A program made the translations under genes and the position numbers. From Syntrophorhabdaceae bacterium PtaU1.Bin034 (lineage in GTDB: Bacteria > Desulfobacterota_G > Syntrophorhabdia > Syntrophorhabdales > WCHB1-27): a stretch of DNA of 5,929 nucleotides. Location: positions 1 to 5,929 of the forward strand of contig MVRP01000229.1 of NCBI GenBank assembly GCA_002067405.1, written 5' to 3'. The notes beneath the pieces were generated by a model. That model was not told the origin of the DNA and did not search any database. It worked only from the letters and a program-made list of their open reading frames with translations. The stretch's first letter is position 1. Each line of letters opens with the position of its first letter. Positions 1-3,934 of the stretch are shown here, in pieces.

Positions 1-10
1 ACAGAAAAGG

Positions 11-1165
11 ATGCCTGACGGTCTCCAATATGAGATAGGGCCCATACGGCCACCGAGCGAGGCTTACAGCCTCCTCGTCCGCTTTACCCGGAACTGTCCC
101 TGGAACAAGTGTGAATTCTGCCATCTCTTCAAAGGCTCGAAGTTCGAGAGAAGGCCGGTCGCCGAAATAAAAGAAGACATCGATACGATCAAGAAGATTC
201 AGGACGAGATAAGGGCCTTGTCCTGGCAGAAGGGTGACGGGGGAAAGCTGTCTCAACCCCTGATCGAAGAGATATTCGCCAGCTCGCGCTTTAATGACTG
301 TTTTAGAAGCGTTGCCGCCTGGATGTATTTCGGCGGCAAGTACGTTTTTATACAGGACGGCAACTCTCTGGTCATGAAGCTGGACGACCTCGTAGAGGTT
401 CTCCACTATCTCACGCGCACTTTCCCCACCATCGACCGCATTACTTCCTATGGCCGTTCTCAGACTATTGCGCAATTGCTGAGCGTCGATGATTTAAGGC
501 GGCTCAGGGAAGCGGGGCTCACGAGGCTTCATCTCGGCATGGAGAGCGGATCGGATTTCATTCTCAAATACATGAGAAAGGGCGTCACAAAAGAACAGCA
601 TATCATTGCGGGCCAACGCGTCAAGGAATCGGGAATAGAGCTTTCCGAGTACATTATTCCGGGTCTTGGCGGGAAGAAGTGGTGGCAGGAACACGCACTG
701 GAATCTGCGGACGCGCTCAACAGGATCAATCCCGATTTTATCAGGCTCCGGACGCTCAAAGTGACGAGGAGCATGCTCCTCTACAAGAAGCTGGAGAGCG
801 GTGATTTCATCATAGAGCATGACGAGGAAATACTGAAGGAGCTGAGGCTGCTCATTGAACATCTCGAAGGTATAACCAGCTACATCAAGAGTGATCACAT
901 CCTCAACCTGCTTGAGGAGGTTGACGGTAAGCTGCCGGAAGACAGGGAGAAAATCCTGTCCGTCATCGACCGCTATTTTGAGCTCAGTCCCGAGCAGAGG
1001 CTCGTATACCGTATGGGCAGAAGGGCCGGCATTTACCGGAGCACGGACGACCTGCAGGATGAGCTGACCTATGCACGGGTAAGAAAGGCTATCCGGGAGA
1101 TGGAGGAAAAGGAACCCGGATCGGTCGAGAGACACCTCTCCTTGCTCCTGGAAAACTACATTTAA
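11..1165 (+). CDS. Radical SAM protein of unknown function (COG1032-like); start uncertain
   Basis: 384 residues if the ATG at 11 is the start. Residues 12-18 read IRPPSEA, then the iron-sulfur motif NCPWNKCEFC places cysteines at 29, 34 and 37. The spacing is therefore CX4CX2C, not the textbook CX3CX2C; I recall this RPPSEA-type family commonly having it. Other radical SAM barrel landmarks are FIQDGNSL (113-120), ITSYGRSQ (144-151), RLHLGMESGSD (172-182) and YIIPGLGG (214-221). The helical C-terminal part, with SDHILNLLEEVDGKLPED (294-311), also fits that family. A [4Fe-4S] cluster and SAM cleavage are expected; the substrate is unknown. No B12-binding domain is seen. AAAAGG abuts the ATG with no normal spacing, and the frame is open to the left edge, so the true start may lie outside. 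It has no obvious functional link to the pan operon, from which it is separated by a promoter and leader. Confidence 0.88.
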   Translation: MPDGLQYEIGPIRPPSEAYSLLVRFTRNCPWNKCEFCHLFKGSKFERRPVAEIKEDIDTIKKIQDEIRALSWQKGDGGKLSQPLIEEIFASSRFNDCFRSVAAWMYFGGKYVFIQDGNSLVMKLDDLVEVLHYLTRTFPTIDRITSYGRSQTIAQLLSVDDLRRLREAGLTRLHLGMESGSDFILKYMRKGVTKEQHIIAGQRVKESGIELSEYIIPGLGGKKWWQEHALESADALNRINPDFIRLRTLKVTRSMLLYKKLESGDFIIEHDEEILKELRLLIEHLEGITSYIKSDHILNLLEEVDGKLPEDREKILSVIDRYFELSPEQRLVYRMGRRAGIYRSTDDLQDELTYARVRKAIREMEEKEPGSVERHLSLLLENYI

Positions 1166-1237
1166 GAGGGACAAGTTACCTCTCCTCCCCTTTAAGAATC
1201 AACAAAATTGCATACAAAAACTTTTTGTGAAAACCTC

Positions 1238-1267
1238 TTGACGGAAGTGCAGGATTAGGTATATCAT
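1238..1267 (+). promoter_or_regulatory. Predicted sigma70-type promoter of the panBCD leader
   Basis: TTGACG (1238-1243, 5 of 6 to consensus) is followed after 18 nt by TATCAT (1262-1267, 5 of 6). Transcription would start near 1274, only a few nucleotides before the leader hairpin, so the structured leader would begin almost at the 5' end. An AT-rich stretch just upstream holds a short inverted repeat (ACAAAAA-C-TTTTTGT, 1214-1228), which could be an UP-like element or an operator. This is a consensus match only. Confidence 0.55.
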
Positions 1268-1280
1268 GAGTTATCAAATG

Positions 1281-1310
1281 CCGCTTAGATCCAGAACTGG
1301 ACTGAGACGG
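1281..1310 (+). ncRNA. Candidate pan-motif leader hairpin upstream of panB
   Basis: The RNA can fold into a 12-bp hairpin with two single bulged adenosines. Pairs are 1281-1283 with 1308-1310, A1307 bulged, 1284-1288 with 1302-1306 (one G-U at 1286/1304), A1289 bulged, and 1290-1293 with 1298-1301, closed by a GAAC tetraloop. From memory, the published pan RNA motif is a stem-loop with two conserved bulged adenosines, often in tandem, in 5' leaders of pantothenate synthesis genes, and is found in deltaproteobacteria among other groups. The architecture and gene context both fit. I see one hairpin, not a tandem pair. I could not score it against a covariance model, so membership is inferred. 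Confidence 0.6.
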
Positions 1311-1328
1311 AAGGAGATTTTTGGGATT

Positions 1329-1367
1329 GCCTTCTGAAATTGCAGTTCAGAAGGCTTTTTGTTTTTT
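1329..1367 (+). terminator. Strong intrinsic terminator in the panB leader (probable attenuator)
   Basis: A perfect 10-bp stem (GCCTTCTGAA at 1329-1338 with TTCAGAAGGC at 1346-1355) encloses a 7-nt loop and runs directly into TTTTTGTTTTTT (1356-1367). The panB start codon follows 12 nt later and the ribosome binding site abuts the T-tract, so transcripts entering panB from upstream must read through it. It lies about 160 nt past the stop of the radical SAM gene and behind its own promoter, so an attenuator fits better than a terminator for that gene. A short sRNA of about 95 nt ending here is the alternative. Confidence 0.85.
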
Positions 1368-1379
1368 AGGGGGGGCCGG
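1368..1379 (+). promoter_or_regulatory. G-rich ribosome binding site of panB, abutting the terminator
   Basis: An A followed by seven Gs (1368-1375) sits 4 nt before the ATG at 1380 and is the only purine-rich Shine-Dalgarno candidate there. It begins immediately after the terminator T-tract, so a terminated RNA lacks it altogether. It also fixes the start at 1380: an in-frame TTG at 1359 lies inside the T-tract and has no ribosome binding site. Confidence 0.6.
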
Positions 1380-2174
1380 ATGGAAAAGATCACTGTACCG
1401 GGGATACGGGATAGAAAAGGCAAAGAGAAAATCACCATGCTTACGGCGTATGATTTTCCCTTTGCGCACATCATGGATGAAGCGGGCATCGACGTTCTTC
1501 TCGTCGGGGATTCCCTCGGGAATGTAATGCTCGGTTATCCGAATACCTTGCCCGTCACCGTGGACGAGATGATCCACCACACCAAAGCGGTGACAAAGGG
1601 CGCAAAAAGGTCCCTGGTCGTCATCGACATGCCCTTCATGTCATATCACGAAAGTATTGAACAGGCGCGCAGAAATGCAGGTCTGATGATTAAAGAGAGT
1701 GGCGCCGAAGCCGTCAAGCTCGAAGGCGGCACAAGGATGAAGGAGGTGATCAGGGCGATCGTGGACATCGACATCCCTGTCATGGCTCACATCGGCCTCA
1801 CGCCTCAATCGGTTAACCGAATGGGCGGATTCAAGGTTCAGGGAAAGGGCGCCGCGGAGGAGATGCTCATCGAGGACGCCAAAGCGGTGGAAGAGGCAGG
1901 CGCCTTCTCCGTCGTTTTGGAAGCCGTGCCGAGAGACGTTGCAAAAACCATCACAGAAATGCTTTCGATTCCCACAATCGGAATTGGCGCGGGACCGGAC
2001 TGCGACGGCCAGGTCCTCGTTATCCACGACCTGCTCGGCCTTCTTTCCGGGTTCCGGCCAAAATTCGTAAAAACGTACGTTAATTTGCGGGAACAGATAG
2101 AGAAGGGCGTGAAGGATTACATCGAGGAGGTACGAATGGGTGCCTTTCCCGACGATACCCATTCTTTTCATTAA
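1380..2174 (+). CDS. panB: 3-methyl-2-oxobutanoate hydroxymethyltransferase (ketopantoate hydroxymethyltransferase)
   Basis: First committed step of pantothenate synthesis: transfer of a hydroxymethyl group from 5,10-methylene-THF to 2-oxoisovalerate, giving ketopantoate; a cytosolic, Mg-dependent enzyme. The 264 residues match the usual length, and the sequence is a single TIM barrel. Family motifs are MLTAYD (20-25), LLVGDSLGNV (40-49, metal-binding Asp44), IDMPFMSY (82-89, second metal Asp83), VKLEGG (112-117), PVMAHIGLTPQSV (133-145), VLEAVP (179-184, with Glu181 at the catalytic position), IGIGAG and the LLGL...PKFVKTY tail. No key residue appears to be missing. It is the first gene of panBCD, preceded by a leader with a pan-like hairpin and a terminator, so transcription attenuation is the likely control. 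panC follows after 3 nt. Confidence 0.97.
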   Translation: MEKITVPGIRDRKGKEKITMLTAYDFPFAHIMDEAGIDVLLVGDSLGNVMLGYPNTLPVTVDEMIHHTKAVTKGAKRSLVVIDMPFMSYHESIEQARRNAGLMIKESGAEAVKLEGGTRMKEVIRAIVDIDIPVMAHIGLTPQSVNRMGGFKVQGKGAAEEMLIEDAKAVEEAGAFSVVLEAVPRDVAKTITEMLSIPTIGIGAGPDCDGQVLVIHDLLGLLSGFRPKFVKTYVNLREQIEKGVKDYIEEVRMGAFPDDTHSFH

Positions 2175-2177
2175 TCT

Positions 2178-3026
2178 ATGAAAATCATACGGACTGTCAA
2201 GGAGATGCACGAGAGTTCCGAGGGCTTTAGAAAGGAAGGGCGGCGTATAGCGCTCGTGCCTACCATGGGGTATCTCCATGAGGGGCACCTGGCACTTGTA
2301 CGGAAGGCGAGAGAGCTTGCGGATGTGGTTGTGACAAGCATATTCGTAAACCCGAAGCAGTTCGGCCCGAAAGAGGATTTCGGCCGCTATCCAAGGGACT
2401 TCGACCGCGACAGCAGACTGCTGGAGCAGGAGAAAAACGATATTATTTTCTTCCCGGACGTTTCCGAGATGTATCCCGAGGGCTATTCAACATATGTTGA
2501 GGTGCGGGAACTGGGAGATCATCTGTGCGGACTCCACAGGGAGGGCCATTTTATGGGCGTTGCCACTGTCGTAGCAAAGCTCTTCAACGCGGTCAAACCA
2601 CACGTCGCAGTATTCGGGCAGAAAGACTATCAGCAACTGAAAATCATCCAAAGGATGACGAGGGATCTCAACATGGATCTCGAGGTCATAGGCTTCCCGA
2701 CTGTCAGGGAGGAAGGGGGGCTTGCCATGAGCTCGAGGAACACTTATCTCAGCGCAGAAGAACGGGATAAGGCGCTTCTCATCTACGCCTCTATGAAAAG
2801 GCTGGAGGAGATGGTCAGGGGCGGCGAAAAGAAAGTCGCGACACTGAAGGACGAAGCCCGAAAGATACTAAGCTCGAAAAACGGTATCGACATAGAGTAT
2901 GTAACTATATGCGATACCGAAACCCTGAATGACCTGGAAGACATCGACAAGAACGCTCTCCTTGCAATTGCCGTTCGAGTGGGTAAAACCAGGCTCATCG
3001 ACAATACTATATTAATGGAGTCGTAA
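2178..3026 (+). CDS. panC: Pantoate--beta-alanine ligase (pantothenate synthetase)
   Basis: Last step of pantothenate synthesis: ATP-dependent condensation of pantoate and beta-alanine through a pantoyl-adenylate. At 282 residues it is family-typical. The Rossmann-type nucleotidyltransferase domain shows PTMGYLHEGH (28-37, the HIGH-like ATP site with His34 and His37), IFVNPKQFG (55-63) with EDFGRYPRD, GHFMGVATVVAKLFN (123-137), FGQKDYQQ (146-153) and MSSRNTYLS (184-192, the KMSKS equivalent). A smaller C-terminal domain follows. The start aligns with known PanC N-termini, about 30 residues before the PTMG motif. The start codon lies 3 nt after the panB stop, and the preceding 17 nt contain no Shine-Dalgarno-like purine run. 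The nearest good one, GAGGAGG, lies inside panB some 45 nt upstream, so translation is probably coupled to panB termination. Confidence 0.97.
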   Translation: MKIIRTVKEMHESSEGFRKEGRRIALVPTMGYLHEGHLALVRKARELADVVVTSIFVNPKQFGPKEDFGRYPRDFDRDSRLLEQEKNDIIFFPDVSEMYPEGYSTYVEVRELGDHLCGLHREGHFMGVATVVAKLFNAVKPHVAVFGQKDYQQLKIIQRMTRDLNMDLEVIGFPTVREEGGLAMSSRNTYLSAEERDKALLIYASMKRLEEMVRGGEKKVATLKDEARKILSSKNGIDIEYVTICDTETLNDLEDIDKNALLAIAVRVGKTRLIDNTILMES

Positions 3027-3029
3027 ACC

Positions 3030-3383
3030 ATGCTAAGAACGATGATGAAAGGGAAAATCCACCGTGCAACAGTTACGGATAGCAACCTCGACTATCAGGG
3101 GAGTATTACCATAGATGAAACCTTGCTCGAGAAGGCAGGTATTATCCCTTACGAGCAGGTGGACATCTACAACATCACCAACGGAGAGCGGTTTACCACG
3201 TATGCAATCGTCGGCTCAAAAGGGTCGGGCGTTATCTGTATTAACGGGGCAGCGGCCCACAAAGCCAAGAAGGGTGATCTTGTGATCATCGTTTCCTATG
3301 CCGGTTTCCAGGACAACGAGCTGGAAGGCTTTAAGCCGAAAGTAGTATTTGTGGATGCGAATAACCGTGAGATGACGGCGTGA
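3030..3383 (+). CDS. panD: Aspartate 1-decarboxylase proenzyme
   Basis: Makes beta-alanine from L-aspartate for PanC. It belongs to the pyruvoyl-dependent family, in which the precursor cuts itself between Gly and Ser and the Ser becomes the pyruvoyl cofactor. Here YQGS places the cut at Gly24-Ser25, as in the classical enzyme. Other expected positions are present: Lys9, Tyr22, Arg54 and Tyr58 ([10 protein letters not shown]), and Asn72 in INGAAAH (71-77). The length is 117 residues, slightly shorter than the E. coli protein at the C-terminus. The N-terminus [12 protein letters not shown] aligns with known PanD starts, supporting the ATG at 3030. GGAG at 3017-3020, inside the end of panC, is a well-placed ribosome binding site. 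It is the last gene of panBCD, 3 nt after panC. Confidence 0.97.
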   Translation: MLRTMMKGKIHRATVTDSNLDYQGSITIDETLLEKAGIIPYEQVDIYNITNGERFTTYAIVGSKGSGVICINGAAAHKAKKGDLVIIVSYAGFQDNELEGFKPKVVFVDANNREMTA

Positions 3384-3388
3384 GCCTC

Positions 3389-3469
3389 CACCGGTGTCAG
3401 CCCGACCGCCGGTAAAGCGGGCCTTGCCATCAGGCGGGCGGCGAATAGGGGCAAGAGGAACGGCCTTTT
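3389..3469 (+). other. GC-rich, potentially structured stretch after panD
   Basis: This part of the 215-nt gap holds several nested complementarities. CACCGGTG (3389-3396) is self-complementary. GCCCG (3400-3404) pairs with CGGGC (3418-3422), with ACC/GGT (3405-3407 with 3411-3413) inside it. TTGCC (3424-3428) pairs with GGCAA (3450-3454), and GGCC (3420-3423) can pair with GGCC (3462-3465), which runs into TTTT. GCGGGC occurs twice (3417-3422 and 3434-3439). Some pairings are mutually exclusive. It may be the panD 3' untranslated region with a weak terminator, or an unrecognised structured RNA. I match it to no known family. Confidence 0.3.
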
Positions 3470-3480
3470 GTCCATGGGTC

Positions 3481-3509
3481 TTGAAAGAAGCTCGGCTCAG
3501 CTATAAAAT
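3481..3509 (+). promoter_or_regulatory. Predicted sigma70-type promoter of the small orphan gene
   Basis: TTGAAA (3481-3486, 5 of 6) and TAAAAT (3504-3509, 5 of 6) lie at the optimal 17-nt spacing, in an AT-rich patch that follows a GC-rich stretch. The expected transcription start is near 3516, giving an 83-nt leader before the ATG at 3599. This separates the orphan from the pan operon. The -10 overlaps a small palindrome (CTATA-AAA-TATAG, 3501-3513). Confidence 0.6.
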
Positions 3510-3521
3510 ATAGTATTCTCG

Positions 3522-3544
3522 GATGTTACAACGAAGTTAACATC
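3522..3544 (+). repeat. Inverted repeat just downstream of the predicted start site
   Basis: GATGTTA (3522-3528) and TAACATC (3538-3544) are perfect 7-nt inverted arms around a 9-nt spacer, a few bases after the predicted transcription start. They could be a repressor operator on DNA or a 5' leader hairpin in RNA. The sequence does not decide between them. Confidence 0.45.
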
Positions 3545-3563
3545 TCTTCTCTTTGGAAGGTCA

Positions 3564-3593
3564 TATCTCGAGCACAAAGATAACCGAGGTGAG
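3564..3593 (+). promoter_or_regulatory. Ribosome binding site of the orphan gene, possibly masked by a hairpin
   Basis: GAGGTGAG (3586-3593) is a good Shine-Dalgarno sequence 5 nt before the ATG at 3599 and supports that start. ATCTCG (3565-3570) can pair with CGAGGT (3585-3590, one G-U), leaving a 14-nt loop and burying most of the site. A second pyrimidine run, TTCTCT (3547-3552), can pair with AGAGAA (3592-3597). Purine-rich sites find such partners easily, so regulation is only a possibility. Confidence 0.4.
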
Positions 3594-3598
3594 AGAAA

Positions 3599-3880
3599 AT
3601 GGATGGAATAAAGACAGTGGATGGCCTTCTCAAAGCAAAAGCACTGACCCCCGAAGAAGAAGATCAGCTTCACGACATTATTGAGGAATGTCGTACGAGA
3701 GAACGTCAGATCAGGGAGGCCTCCCGGGTGGCAAGGCAAAATCTGGAGAGCTTGTCGAGAAGCTTCGGAATGGTCATGGAAACCATCGCCACAGTGAGCA
3801 AATCCATAGACGACCTTCATGAAGAAGTCGAAAAGCTTCAGCTACGGATGATGCCCGAAGATCAGTTCTACCGGGAATAA
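3599..3880 (+). CDS. Small charged helical protein, unknown function
   Basis: 93 residues; I do not recognise a family. The sequence is rich in Glu, Arg, Lys, Leu and Ile, with no signal peptide or membrane segment. From about residue 17 (TPEEEDQLHDIIEECR) to about 80 it looks almost continuously helical. A probable coiled coil covers SKSIDDLHEEVEKLQLRM (67-84), after a more hydrophobic stretch SFGMVMETIATV (55-66). There is one cysteine and no metal or nucleotide motif. A good ribosome binding site (GAGGTGAG) and a separate promoter support it as a real gene. It stands alone between panD and a convergent purL. The shape would suit an oligomerising adaptor or a small cytosolic structural protein, but nothing here identifies a partner. 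Confidence 0.8.
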   Translation: MDGIKTVDGLLKAKALTPEEEDQLHDIIEECRTRERQIREASRVARQNLESLSRSFGMVMETIATVSKSIDDLHEEVEKLQLRMMPEDQFYRE

Positions 3881-3934
3881 GCCGGTCCTGCCGCTTCAGT
3901 TCTTAATCACAATTAAATTCATTGATTGTACGAA

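Noticed and set aside
494..1174. 226-codon open frame on the - strand opposite the radical SAM gene
   Set aside because: Antisense shadow of a gene with clear family motifs; no ribosome binding site or domain.
1214..1228. Inverted repeat ACAAAAA-C-TTTTTGT as a terminator for the radical SAM gene
   Set aside because: A stem made almost only of A-T pairs with a minimal loop would be too weak, and no T-tract follows. It is better regarded as AT-rich promoter-upstream DNA.
1321..1527. 68-codon frame from TTG 1321, preceded by AAGGAG (1311-1316)
   Set aside because: It runs through the terminator and into panB in another frame. The spacing from AAGGAG to the TTG is only 4 nt, and the product has no recognisable features.
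1641..2288. 215-codon open frame on the - strand across panB and the start of panC
   Set aside because: It overlaps two certain genes and crosses their junction; low-complexity His/Arg/Leu-rich shadow.
3389..3465. Possible riboswitch (glycine, cobalamin or c-di-GMP-like) or tRNA
   Set aside because: A fragment around GGGGCAAG faintly recalls a glycine aptamer, but the other conserved segments are missing. No T-loop sequence or acceptor stem is present for a tRNA.
3394..3513. 39-codon frame from GTG after panD
   Set aside because: No ribosome binding site, a Gly/Arg/Pro-rich product typical of GC-rich noncoding DNA, and it runs into the next promoter.
3870..3934. Terminator between the convergent orphan gene and purL
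   Set aside because: ACCGG (3870-3874) and CCGGT (3882-3886) can form a 5-bp stem over the stop codon, and ACAAT/ATTGT (3909-3913 with 3925-3929) another. Neither is followed by a T-tract on either strand, so no terminator is supported.
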